20,546 bases of DNA. Source: CAZVAR01 sp964625225. GTDB taxonomy: Bacteria; Pseudomonadota; Alphaproteobacteria; JAJUGE01. The notes below the pieces were generated by a model that was given only the letters and a program-made list of their open reading frames with translations, searched no databases and was not told the DNA's origin. The stretch covers positions 1 to 20,546 of the forward strand of contig CAZVAR010000062.1 of NCBI GenBank assembly GCA_964625225.1, read 5' to 3'. This document shows, piece after piece, positions 1 through 6,773 of this stretch (position 1 is its first letter; every line of letters begins with the position of its first letter). The position numbers were made by a program, and so were the translations under genes.

Positions 1-311
1 CCTGGGGCATCAAGGTCGGCAATGTCGAGATCAAGCATGTGGATATCGACGAGAGCATGGTGCGCGTGATCGCCCGCCAGGCCGAGGCCGAGCGCGAGCG
101 GCGCGCCAAGGTAATCAATGCCGAGGGCGAGAAGCAGGCGGCGCAGAATCTGCTGGAGGCCGCGGAGATCCTGAGCCGGCGGCCCGAGGCCATGCAGCTA
201 CGCTATCTCAGCACCCTGGCGGTGATCGGCAACGACCGCAGCAACACCATCGTCTTCCCCTTCCCGATCGAAGTCGGACGGCTGCTTGCCGCGCTGGGAG
301 AGGAACGCTAG
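1..311 (+). CDS. Slipin/stomatin-like SPFH protein, C-terminal part (5' end outside window)
   Basis: Only the last ~102 codons are present, read in the frame that starts at base 3, so the protein begins upstream of the window. The visible part holds the run 'VDIDESMVRVIARQAEAERE' followed by 'RRAKVINAEGE', the characteristic end of the SPFH (band 7) domain and the start of the helical coiled-coil region in bacterial slipins. It continues with 'LRYLSTLAVIGND' and a hydrophobic 'TIVFPFPIEV' near the C-terminus, also usual in slipins. Members are membrane-anchored, oligomeric scaffold proteins, often encoded next to an NfeD-type protease. That partner, if present, would lie upstream and cannot be seen. 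Family assignment is firm. The exact role is not determined by this fragment. Confidence 0.85.
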   Translation, partial: WGIKVGNVEIKHVDIDESMVRVIARQAEAERERRAKVINAEGEKQAAQNLLEAAEILSRRPEAMQLRYLSTLAVIGNDRSNTIVFPFPIEVGRLLAALGEER

Positions 312-322
312 GGCCCGTCGAC

Positions 323-351
323 GGCGATCGCCGATACCGGCGGCGCGCCGG
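323..351. terminator. GC hairpin region after the slipin gene
   Basis: A 10-bp perfect palindrome (GGCGATCGCC, 323-332) is followed by a 6-bp inverted repeat, CCGGCG (337-342) and CGCCGG (346-351), with a 3-nt loop. It starts 11 nt after the slipin stop. There is no T-tract, so intrinsic termination is only a possibility. Confidence 0.35.
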
Positions 352-463
352 ACCCGGCCGGCGCACTTTCCACGCCGGCGGCGTTATCCCGGATATCCGT
401 TGCGACGGACCCGACGCCAACCGCAGCCCGCCCCGGGGCGCGGTTGCGGAAAGGAGCGACAGC

Positions 464-1027
464 ATGCCTCAGCAATCCGGCACCGCGCGCCAGACCGTGC
501 GCCCCATCGATCCCGGAGTGCGGATCGGCCATGTCCACCTCAAGGTCGCGGATCTCGAGCGCGCCCTCGCCTTCTACTGCGGCGTGCTCGGCTTCCAGCT
601 GACGCAGCGCTACGGCCGGGACGCCGCCTTCGTCTCGGCCGGCGGCTATCACCACCATATCGGGTTGAACACCTGGGAGAGCCGGGGTGCCGTGCCGCCG
701 CCGGCGGGTCACACCGGGCTCTACCACCTCGCCATCCTCTATCCGACGCGCGCGGCCCTGGCCGATGCCCTGTGCCGTCTGATGCGCGCGGGCATCCCGC
801 TCGACGGGGCCTCCGACCACGGCGTCAGCGAGGCGCTCTATCTGCGCGACCCGGACGGCAACGGCGTCGAGCTGTACTGCGACCGCCCGGAGGCGCAGTG
901 GCCACGCGCGCCCGACGGGAGCTTGGCGATGGTTACGCGCCGCCTCGACGTCGAGGATCTGCTTCGCGCCGCCGGGCAGCCGCTGCGGCCCGAGGATCGG
1001 AACTGCGAGCCGGCACGCGGGCCGTAG
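464..1027 (+). CDS. VOC family protein (glyoxalase/extradiol dioxygenase fold), single domain
   Basis: This 187-residue protein carries one vicinal-oxygen-chelate domain from about residue 20 to 140. The likely metal ligands are visible: His25 in 'GHVHLKVADLERALAFY', His88 in 'GLYHLAILYP' and Glu136 in 'DPDGNGVELYCDRPEAQWP'. 'YHHHIGLNTW' and 'GASDHGVSEALYLRDPDG' are also typical of the catechol-2,3-dioxygenase-like branch of the family. Classical catechol dioxygenases have two such domain pairs and are much longer, so this short form probably acts as a dimer. Its substrate cannot be read from sequence. The start is supported by a GGAAAGGAG ribosome binding site 7 nt upstream. It converges on the FMN reductase gene, separated by a long palindrome. 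Confidence 0.85.
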   Translation: MPQQSGTARQTVRPIDPGVRIGHVHLKVADLERALAFYCGVLGFQLTQRYGRDAAFVSAGGYHHHIGLNTWESRGAVPPPAGHTGLYHLAILYPTRAALADALCRLMRAGIPLDGASDHGVSEALYLRDPDGNGVELYCDRPEAQWPRAPDGSLAMVTRRLDVEDLLRAAGQPLRPEDRNCEPARGP

Positions 1028-1060
1028 CCGCGCCGCCTCCCGCCGGGGCACCCCCGATAT

Positions 1061-1082
1061 CGGCGGCGCCGCGGCGCCGCCG
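1061..1082. terminator. 22-bp perfect GC palindrome between convergent genes
   Basis: Bases 1061-1082 form a perfect self-complementary sequence (half-site CGGCGGCGCCG) lying 33 nt after the VOC stop and 41 nt before the 3' end of the opposing FMN reductase gene. Its placement between two converging 3' ends suggests a bidirectional transcription stop or transcript-end stabiliser. There is no T-tract on either side, so classical intrinsic termination is uncertain. Confidence 0.45.
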
Positions 1083-1123
1083 TCCGGCACGATACCGGGA
1101 CGATCCGCCCTCCGGCGCGATCT

Positions 1124-1705
1124 TCAGGCGCTCCGCGCCAGCCGGACCATGCGGATCTCCCGGAGGAGATCGTCCACGGCCGCGAGTGCGAAGCGGAGGG
1201 TGACCTGGTCGACGAGGCGGCCGTCGCGGATCTTCTCGTGCACGCTGGCAACGACGACCTGCGGGCGGGCGATCACGCGCGCCAGCATCGACGCCAGCGT
1301 CTCGCGCATCTGCGCATGCGCCCGGGCCCCGCCGGTGTAGGCCGGGGACGCGGTCATAATCAGGGTCGGCTTGTCCCTGGCCGGCGATTGCATGGCGGGG
1401 CGCGAGGCCCAGTCGAGCGCGTTCTTCAGAACGCCCGACATGCCGTAATTGTACTCGGGCGAGATGACGATCAGGCCGTCGCTGCGGGCGATTTCCTCCC
1501 GCAGGGAGCGGACGGCCGGCGCGGCACGCTCGCCGTCCTCGTCCGGATTGTAGAGCGGAATGTCGTTCAGCGGGAAGATGGCCAGCTCCGCCTTGGCGCC
1601 GAGGGCGGATCGGAGCGTCTGCAGAACCGTCATGCAGTAGGACTCGCGGCGGATGCTGCCGGAAAGGCCGAGAAGGCGGACGGGCTGGCTGCTGTCGTCG
1701 GTCAT
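1124..1705 (-). CDS. NADPH-dependent FMN reductase (flavodoxin-like fold)
   Basis: The 193-residue protein has the family's FMN-phosphate loop near the N-terminus ('LLGLSGSIRRESYC', about residues 11-24) and the isoalloxazine-binding segment 'SPEYNYGMSGVLKNALDW'. These mark the NADPH-dependent FMN reductase family (ChrR/azoreductase-like). Such enzymes move electrons from NAD(P)H through FMN to quinones, azo compounds or metal oxyanions; the substrate here is unknown. An open frame runs 31 codons further upstream, but that extension has a poor composition. The ATG at 1705 is preceded by GGGAG with a short spacer and fits the family's usual start. It lies 169 nt downstream of ycjF on the same strand, so it could be transcribed with it or separately. 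Confidence 0.88.
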   Translation of the reverse strand: MTDDSSQPVRLLGLSGSIRRESYCMTVLQTLRSALGAKAELAIFPLNDIPLYNPDEDGERAAPAVRSLREEIARSDGLIVISPEYNYGMSGVLKNALDWASRPAMQSPARDKPTLIMTASPAYTGGARAHAQMRETLASMLARVIARPQVVVASVHEKIRDGRLVDQVTLRFALAAVDDLLREIRMVRLARSA

Positions 1706-1729
1706 GGAGGCTCCCGAAGCTCTTTCCGT

Positions 1730-1775
1730 CCGGAACGCCGGCGGCGGCGGCCGGTTCCGGTCGCCGCCGGCGGCG
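1730..1775. repeat. Inverted repeats in the ycjF / FMN reductase gap
   Basis: CCGGAAC (1730-1736) is the exact inverse complement of GTTCCGG (1754-1760), with a 17-nt loop. Immediately after lies a 14-bp perfect palindrome (CGCCGCCGGCGGCG, about 1762-1775). They lie 25 nt upstream of the FMN reductase start and could form a leader hairpin or terminate ycjF readthrough. No T-tract is present. Confidence 0.4.
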
Positions 1776-1874
1776 CGCAAGCCGACGGCGCATTGCACGA
1801 GATGCCGCGCATCCCGGAATGTCGAGCCGGGCGGTTGCCCCCTCGCGGTTCCCTCGGGGGGTCGGGCCCGCCGT

Positions 1875-2942
1875 TCAGGCGCCTCCGGGCGCCGCCCCGC
1901 GCGCCGCCGCCGCCGCTTCGGCCAGCAGGCGGCGGAGCTGGGTCTGCTCCTCGTCCGCGAACGGGATCGGGCGGCACAGGCGCATCGCCGCCATGCCGAG
2001 CCGGGCGGTCATCATGCCGACCGCCACGCCCTGGCCCGCCCGCGTCGACAGCGAGGCAGCCAGGGCGCCGCCGAGGGCGTCCGCGCCGTAATCGGCCGCC
2101 GCGTCCGAGGCGCCCGCGACGGCCATGTTGGCGATCACGCCGCGGAACAGCGCGACCGAGCCGGAAAGCCCCGGACGGCCGCCATAGAGCGCGGCCACCT
2201 CGCGCACCATGCGGGCCGAGCGCCACAGCACGATGGCCGAATCGAGGATACCGAGCGGCGACAAGGCGGTGATCACCGCCGCCTGCGAGGCGTGCCGGAT
2301 GACGACGCGCCGCGCCCGCCGATCGACGGGGCGGAGGACCATGCGGGAGAGCAGCGCCAGTGTCTCGGCGTCGCCGTGCGCGTCCGGCAGGGCGGCGCGG
2401 AACGCCTCCAGCCCGGGGGCGACGTCCGGCCGGTCACGATAGAGCGCCTCGACGCGCGCAGCCAGGACTGCCGCGGCGCCTTGCGCGCCCGGCTGCATGG
2501 ACCGCGCCGCGTCGGCTTGCAGCCGGGAGATGTCGCTCAGCCTGCGCAGGTCGCGCATCTCCTCGCGGGCGAGTGCGGCGAGCGCCGCCAGGATCACCGT
2601 CGCCGCGGCCGCGAGAACCGCGCCGAGCGCGGCGCTGCGGGCGAACGCGGCCCGCAGCAGGTCGGCCAGTTCGATGCCGACGAGGACGGCGACCATGACC
2701 GCGACGCCGCCCGCCAGCCAGCGCAGGGCGCGGCGGCGCGCCCGGGTGGCCCGGCGGACGAGATCGGCGCCGGCCCGGCGCCCCGCGTCCCCCGGCGCTT
2801 CCGTCTCGTCCAGGACTTCGATGGCGTCGAACCCCGGCTCACCCTCCTCGGCCAGCACGGCGGCGCGCGGACGTTCCGGCGGCCGCGGCGGCGCCTCCGG
2901 CTCGGGTTCCAGCTCGAACGGGCGGACCGGCCGATCGCTCAC
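1875..2942 (-). CDS. ycjF: YcjF-like inner-membrane protein (TIGR01620/DUF697)
   Basis: This 355-residue protein has an acidic, proline-rich cytoplasmic N-terminus (residues 1-55), then two clear hydrophobic helices at about 72-96 ('RWLAGGVAVMVAVLVGIELA') and 102-122. A C-terminal DUF697-like region follows, with a further hydrophobic stretch near 225 ('ITALSPLGILDSAIVLW'). This matches the YcjF (UPF0283) family. In many proteobacteria YcjF is encoded directly after the P-loop protein YcjX, as here. The start is GTG; its first four bases overlap the ycjX stop as GTGA, implying translational coupling. Biochemical function is not established for the family; envelope-stress links in enterobacteria are family knowledge and are not shown here. 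Confidence 0.85.
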   Translation of the reverse strand: MSDRPVRPFELEPEPEAPPRPPERPRAAVLAEEGEPGFDAIEVLDETEAPGDAGRRAGADLVRRATRARRRALRWLAGGVAVMVAVLVGIELADLLRAAFARSAALGAVLAAAATVILAALAALAREEMRDLRRLSDISRLQADAARSMQPGAQGAAAVLAARVEALYRDRPDVAPGLEAFRAALPDAHGDAETLALLSRMVLRPVDRRARRVVIRHASQAAVITALSPLGILDSAIVLWRSARMVREVAALYGGRPGLSGSVALFRGVIANMAVAGASDAAADYGADALGGALAASLSTRAGQGVAVGMMTARLGMAAMRLCRPIPFADEEQTQLRRLLAEAAAAARGAAPGGA

Positions 2943-4363
2943 GCCAGCTTGTCTCCGATCAGGAACTCCAGCGCGCGGTCGAGGTTGACGTGCGGCAGCC
3001 CGGCATGGGCGGCCTCGGGCCTCGCCGGCGGCTTGAACGAAAGAAAGTTGAAGCGGCCCACTTCCCAGTCGTCGGGCGTGGGCGGCGCCTCCGGGACCTC
3101 GCCGGGGAACAGGACGACGGCGCGGTCGCGCCCGAGCGGCGTCCCCCGCACGCAGGAGAGCCGCCGTCCCTCATGCTCGGTGGCGACCGTCTCGGTCGCC
3201 TTGACGGACGCGATCGCCATCGCGCCGGTCTCGACGCCGCTGAACCGCGCCTCGCGCGCCGCCTCCGCCACCATGCGCTCCAGGAGCTGGCGCAGGGCGG
3301 GATGCTGGTTCGACGCGACGTGATCGGCCTTGGTGGCGGCGAACAGCAGCTTGTCGATGCGCGGGCGGAACAGGCGGGCCAGCAGTCCCGAACGGCCGTA
3401 GACGAAGCTGCGCATCACGACCGCCAGCGCCTCCTGCATGTCGCGGAAGCTCTCGGGACCGCAATTGAGCGTCCTCAGGAGGTCGACCAGGACGATCTGG
3501 CGATCGAAGCGGGAGAAGTGATCGCGGTAGAAGCGCCGGATCACCCGTTCCTTGTAGGCCTCGAACCGCTCGGCCATCGCGGCATGGAGGCTGCCCGCCT
3601 TCGGGGCGGCGCCGCCGGCGGGCAGCGGGCAGAAGGCGAGGACCGGCGCTCCGTCGAGATCGCCGGGCATCACGAGGCGGCCGGGCTGCAACAGGCTCAG
3701 CCCGGCCTCCGGGCGCCTGCACCGGCGCAGGAACTCCGCATAGAGGCGGGCCGCCCGGCGTATCGCCTCCTCGTCCGCGGGCGCCGACGGGTCGAGGTTC
3801 CCGATGCAGGCGAGCCAGTCCCGCGCCAGGGAGGCGCGCGGCTCCGTCCCGCAAAGCGACAGGGTGGCTCGCGACCACTCGCCGTAGGAGGTCTCCAGGA
3901 GGGGCCGGTCCAGCAGCCACTCGCCCGGATAGTCGACGATCTCGAGGTGCAGTGTGGCGAGCTCGGAAATCCTGCGGCGGAGCATCCCGGAGGGGCGGTA
4001 GCGGATCGCGATCCGCAGCGCGCTCAGCCGGTCGGTCGGCCGTGGCCAGGCGGGCTCGCCGGAGATCAGCGCCTGAATGAACTCCCGGTACGGAAACTCC
4101 GGGATCTCGACGTCCGGCGGCGGCGCGAGCTTCGCCCCGATCAGCCTGCCGTCGGCCGCGGCTTCCAGGAACGGCAGCCGCCGGCCGACGAGGAGCTGAT
4201 GGACGAGCGCCGTGATGAAGACCGTTTTGCCGCTCTCGCTCAGCCCCGTCACGGCCAGCCGGACCGTGCGGTCCAGGGCGCGGTCGGCGACGGCGGCGAG
4301 TTCGCCCGGCAGGCGGCCGAGCCTCTGCCGGTAGGAACGGGGCGGCGCGGCGGCGGAAGACAT
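2939..4363 (-). CDS. ycjX: YcjX-family P-loop NTPase (DUF463)
   Basis: The 474-residue protein begins with a basic/amphipathic segment. A Walker A motif 'GLSESGKT' follows at residues 40-47 inside 'RLAVTGLSESGKTVFITALVHQLL', the signature of the YcjX family of predicted GTPases. Further family-like blocks include 'LHLEIVDYPGEWLLDRPLL', where 'DYPG' serves as the switch-type DxxG motif, and 'LLFAATKADHVASNQH', where 'TKAD' occupies the base-recognition position. The open frame continues 33 codons upstream, but the ATG at 4363 matches the family start better. A GGAGGA lies 13 nt before it, a rather long spacing. The gene overlaps ycjF by 4 nt. The pair probably forms one unit at the inner membrane, though the cellular process is unknown. 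Confidence 0.9.
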   Translation of the reverse strand: MSSAAAPPRSYRQRLGRLPGELAAVADRALDRTVRLAVTGLSESGKTVFITALVHQLLVGRRLPFLEAAADGRLIGAKLAPPPDVEIPEFPYREFIQALISGEPAWPRPTDRLSALRIAIRYRPSGMLRRRISELATLHLEIVDYPGEWLLDRPLLETSYGEWSRATLSLCGTEPRASLARDWLACIGNLDPSAPADEEAIRRAARLYAEFLRRCRRPEAGLSLLQPGRLVMPGDLDGAPVLAFCPLPAGGAAPKAGSLHAAMAERFEAYKERVIRRFYRDHFSRFDRQIVLVDLLRTLNCGPESFRDMQEALAVVMRSFVYGRSGLLARLFRPRIDKLLFAATKADHVASNQHPALRQLLERMVAEAAREARFSGVETGAMAIASVKATETVATEHEGRRLSCVRGTPLGRDRAVVLFPGEVPEAPPTPDDWEVGRFNFLSFKPPARPEAAHAGLPHVNLDRALEFLIGDKLA

Positions 4364-4450
4364 GCCGCGACAATAGTCCTCCGGGCCTGCCGGCGGAAGG
4401 TGCCGCCGCGGCTCGCCCCGCACGACCCGTCCCATTCCGGCGCGAACGCG

Positions 4451-4540
4451 GCAGGGATGCATGGGGGTCGGTGGGGTTCTATGGGGGAGGTATGGGGGTG
4501 CCCGGGACCCGATGGGGATTCCCGGGGGTTCCCGGGGGCG
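4451..4540 (+). repeat. G-rich ~10-nt periodic tract with G-quadruplex motif
   Basis: On the plus strand G-runs occur at 4463-4467 (5), 4473-4476 (4), 4483-4487 (5) and 4494-4498 (5), with loops of 5, 6 and 6 nt. This is a textbook intramolecular G-quadruplex pattern. 'TATGGGGG' occurs twice (4480-4487 and 4491-4498). It is followed by two copies of CCCGGGGG spaced 10 nt (4521-4528 and 4531-4538). The tract lies upstream of ycjX (minus strand), so the G-rich strand is the template for that gene. The surrounding gap 4364-4663 holds no convincing coding sequence. Confidence 0.75.
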
Positions 4541-4634
4541 CCCGCGGCGCGCGGCAGGGGCGCATTCGTCGGTCCGACAGCGGCGCGCCCCGGCATGCGT
4601 CCCCGCGGCGGCGTGCTGCCGCTCGTCGGTGAGC

Positions 4635-4664
4635 CGGGCCTCGGCCGCCGCCGGCCCGTTTTTT
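4635..4664 (+). terminator. Intrinsic-terminator-like hairpin with T6 tail, plus strand
   Basis: CGGGCC (4635-4640) pairs with GGCCCG (4653-4658), with a possible inner CGG/CCG pairing, and is followed at once by six T residues (4659-4664). This is the only GC stem plus T-tract of this quality I noticed in the window. It points along the plus strand, yet no plus-strand gene precedes it. The T-tract touches the stop codon of the small minus-strand gene. Confidence 0.5.
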
Positions 4665-4972
4665 CAGGTGCCGGGCCCGTGTCCTTGCAGCGGATGCGGG
4701 AGGTGACGGCCGTATGGCCGGCCGACGTCCCGGCCGGCATCCCGGCCGCGGCGCAACGCTTCGATGAAGGCGCCGATGCGCTGCCAGTGCCGGTGCCCGG
4801 CGGCGTCGCCGGCCGCCTGCCGGTCCGTCGCCAGCGAGGCGGCGATGACCGCGGCGTCGTCCGGATACTGGGCGAGCAGGTCCCGTGCGATCGCCTCGGC
4901 GGCGTACTCCGCCCCGGCGCCGGGCGGGGCGGGCAGCGTCCAGGTTCTCACGGGGCTTCGTGCGTTCGTCAT
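4664..4972 (-). CDS. Small conserved-looking protein of unknown function
   Basis: I do not recognise this 102-residue protein. Residues 18-70 ('AGAEYAAEAIARDLLAQYPD' and 'DAAVIAASLATDRQAAGDAA') look like a genuine helical, mildly acidic protein with codon-typical composition. The last ~25 residues are basic and Pro/Gly-rich. The strongest support for a real gene is a near-perfect GGAGGT ribosome binding site 4 nt before the ATG at 4972. No signal peptide or membrane segment is visible. It is transcribed divergently from the small helix-turn-helix gene at 5190 across a 217-bp, relatively AT-rich shared region. It has no obvious functional link to ycjX, 300 nt downstream on the same strand. Confidence 0.6.
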   Translation of the reverse strand: MTNARSPVRTWTLPAPPGAGAEYAAEAIARDLLAQYPDDAAVIAASLATDRQAAGDAAGHRHWQRIGAFIEALRRGRDAGRDVGRPYGRHLPHPLQGHGPGT

Positions 4973-4989
4973 CCTGACCTCCGCCGCAC

Positions 4990-5160
4990 CGCTAGTTCCG
5001 CAGCCGAAAATGATACCACGGCAATAGTTAATATTCGGTTAACAGAGGTGGGCGCGAGCTTCCGCGGCCGCCGTCCGCCGCTGCCGCAGTTCAAACCGTC
5101 ACAATGATTGGATCGACGGAACCAAACTCGTCGCGGATGGTTTAAGGGCGCCCGTAGAGG
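4990..5160. promoter_or_regulatory. AT-rich divergent control region between two small genes
   Basis: This region separates the start of the minus-strand gene (4972) from the plus-strand gene (5190). It contains the most AT-rich patch in this part of the window, around 5009-5047, including GTTAATATTCGGTTAAC (5027-5043). Individual -35/-10 boxes cannot be assigned with confidence. Placement and composition make it the likely promoter/operator region for both genes. Confidence 0.35.
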
Positions 5161-5189
5161 TCCCGAGCAGATGATCGAGGTGCACTTGT

Positions 5190-5402
5190 ATGCTTAACGC
5201 GAGGCAGATGTTGATTATTCGACTCGTCGTCGAGGGACTGCCCCTCGGCGAAATCGCGCGCCGCACGGAGATGTCGCGGGCGGGCGCGATGGCCGAGTTC
5301 CGCGCTGCGCTCCGGGCGCTGCAGGACCCGGAGCATCCGGGCGGGTGGCGGCATCCGGCCAGCACGCCGGCCGCACGGTCGAGGCGGGACGTCGGCGAGT
5401 GA
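5190..5402 (+). CDS. Small helix-turn-helix protein (LuxR/sigma-region-4-like)
   Basis: This 70-residue protein consists almost entirely of one predicted helix-turn-helix: 'LNARQMLIIRLVVEGLPLGE' and 'IARRTEMSRAGAMAEFRAAL', residues 2-41. The pattern ARQ-x-x-I-x-RLVVEGL-x-x-x-EIARR-x-x-MS-x-x is that of LuxR-type and sigma-70 region 4 DNA-binding domains. The C-terminal ~25 residues are Pro/Arg-rich and look unstructured. There is no receiver or ligand-binding domain, so it would be a stand-alone DNA-binding module. Translation is supported by GAGGTG 7 nt before the ATG. Its targets are unknown; the divergent gene at 4972 is the simplest candidate. A GC hairpin (5410-5426) follows the stop by 7 nt. 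Confidence 0.65.
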   Translation: MLNARQMLIIRLVVEGLPLGEIARRTEMSRAGAMAEFRAALRALQDPEHPGGWRHPASTPAARSRRDVGE

Positions 5403-5409
5403 GCCGCGG

Positions 5410-5426
5410 CGCGCCCGCCCGGCGCG
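5410..5426. terminator. GC hairpin after the HTH gene
   Basis: CGCGCC (5410-5415) and GGCGCG (5421-5426) form a 6-bp stem with a 5-nt loop, 7 nt after the HTH stop codon. No long T-tract follows. A terminator role is plausible because the next gene (tRNA-Arg) converges on this region. Confidence 0.4.
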
Positions 5427-5554
5427 GTTGGCCCCGGCCGTACCCCAGACAGCGCGGCCCGACCGCACCCCGGACCCTCACGCCGCTCGTCCCGCCGCGA
5501 TGCAGCAGGCCGCGCGTGTCGTCTCGTCGATCGGAAGAGTGGCGTGCGGAAGGG

Positions 5555-5630
5555 TGGCGCGCCCGACAGGATTCGAACCTGTGGCCTTCGGCTCCGGAGG
5601 CCGACGCTCTATCCACTGAGCTACGGGCGC
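5555..5630 (-). tRNA. tRNA-Arg (anticodon CCG)
   Basis: Read on the minus strand, the sequence folds into a complete 76-nt cloverleaf including an encoded CCA end. The acceptor stem GCGCCCG pairs with CGGGCGC. The D arm is GCTC/GAGC around AGTGGATA. The anticodon stem TCGGC/GCCGA encloses the loop CTCCGGA, giving anticodon CCG, which reads the Arg codon CGG. The T arm is ACAGG-TTCGAAT-CCTGT. The 5' end lies 23 nt downstream of the lipoprotein hydrolase stop on the same strand. It may therefore be cotranscribed with that gene or use a promoter inside the hydrolase 3' end. Confidence 0.97.
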
Positions 5631-5653
5631 CCTTGGGGTAGGAGGGCCGGACC

Positions 5654-6772
5654 TTAGCGCAAAGCCCGGTCCGGCGCAAAGGTTTCGACGGCCGGCTCCG
5701 GCTCGCCGGCGGCGTGGGCCCGGAGCCGCGCCATCGCCTGCCGGTCGGCGCCCGACGGCAGCGGCGTCTTCCGGTCGGCGATCCAGGCGGCGACGTCCGC
5801 GGAGACGCGCTCGCCCTGCAGGTCGCGCAGCAGCAGATGGTAGCCGTCGGGGTAGATTGCAACGTGCCAGCGGCCCGCCGCCTCCGGGGGCAGACGCTCG
5901 ATCGTGCGCAGCACCGGAGCGGGCGGCACGACCTGGTCCTTCTGCCCGTACAGGAGCAGTACCGGGCAGTCGATCGCCGGGGCCGCCGCGACCGCCGCAT
6001 CCATGAGGTCGACCAGGCCCCAGATCGCGTCGACTCGCGTGTGCTTGATCACGAACGGGTCGCGGGCGAGCCCGAGCAGCACCGCCAGATTGTCCGAGGC
6101 CTGGATTCGCAGCCCCTCCCCGGTCAGCGGGTACCAGGGCACGGTGTGCGCGGCCGCGTGCAGCAGGGTCCGGTACAGCGCCGGCATCGCATCGCGGCTC
6201 CAGAAGGCGGGCGCCGACAGGATGACGCCGGCCACCGGCAGGGGCGCGGCCGGCGGCCCGAGGCGTTCGCCGACGGCGTCCGGGCGCAGGTCACCGGCCA
6301 GCGCGACCAGCGCCACCGCCGCGCCCATGCTCTCGCCCAGCAGATAGACCGGCAGGCCCGGATGCCGGCGCGCGACCAGCCGCACCGCGTCGCGGGCGTC
6401 GCCGGCGAGGCGCGCGATGCCGGCCCAGCGGCCGGGATAGGGCGCCAGTCCGAACCCGCGCTGGTCGTAGGCATAGACCCGGAGGCCCTGCCGGGCGAGC
6501 CGGGGCGCCGGAATCTCGAAGGCGTTCGAATAATCGTTGAAGCCGTGCAGCGCGAGCACCGCGGCGCGCGCTTCGCCGCCGGCCGGCTCCCAGCTCCGCA
6601 ACGGCAGTTCGAGCCCGTCCGCGGTGACGAAGTGGCCGCGCCCGGACGGGGCGAGGACGAAGGCCGGACCGTCGCCGCCGGGTCCCGGCGGCTGCAGCTG
6701 CGGCGCGCACGCCGCCAGCAGCGCGAGCAGCAGGGCGGCGATCAGCAGCCGCGCGCGGCGGCCCTGCCCCAT
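5654..6772 (-). CDS. Lipoprotein alpha/beta hydrolase (lysophospholipase-like, serine hydrolase)
   Basis: The 372-residue protein starts with a lipoprotein signal peptide ending in the lipobox LAAC, so lipidation would fall on Cys22. The mature protein would be membrane-anchored outside the cytoplasm. An alpha/beta-hydrolase domain follows. It shows the oxyanion-hole 'LHGFNDYSN' (His76-Gly77), 'AYDQRGFG', the nucleophile elbow 'GESMG' with Ser148, the acid Asp279 in 'LLYGQKDQVVPP', and the catalytic His312 in 'DGYHLLLRD'. This layout matches the serine aminopeptidase S33/monoacylglycerol lipase-like (Hydrolase_4) group; likely substrates are lysophospholipids or other acyl esters. Its ATG begins 1 nt after the stop of the ABC ATPase gene, implying translational coupling, and tRNA-Arg follows directly. 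Confidence 0.88.
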   Translation of the reverse strand: MGQGRRARLLIAALLLALLAACAPQLQPPGPGGDGPAFVLAPSGRGHFVTADGLELPLRSWEPAGGEARAAVLALHGFNDYSNAFEIPAPRLARQGLRVYAYDQRGFGLAPYPGRWAGIARLAGDARDAVRLVARRHPGLPVYLLGESMGAAVALVALAGDLRPDAVGERLGPPAAPLPVAGVILSAPAFWSRDAMPALYRTLLHAAAHTVPWYPLTGEGLRIQASDNLAVLLGLARDPFVIKHTRVDAIWGLVDLMDAAVAAAPAIDCPVLLLYGQKDQVVPPAPVLRTIERLPPEAAGRWHVAIYPDGYHLLLRDLQGERVSADVAAWIADRKTPLPSGADRQAMARLRAHAAGEPEPAVETFAPDRALR

Positions 6773-6773
6773 C

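Noticed and set aside
4451..4540. G-rich tract as a CRISPR array
   Set aside because: The units are about 10 nt with no spacers of constant length and no cas genes nearby.
2990..5107. Long plus-strand open frame opposite ycjX, running into 4364-5107
   Set aside because: It is antisense to ycjX over most of its length, and the remainder is G/R/P-rich with no ribosome binding site or family content.
5555..5630. tRNA-Arg as an integration site for a mobile element
   Set aside because: No integrase gene, no second copy of the tRNA 3' end noticed within the window, and flanking genes have the same composition as the rest.
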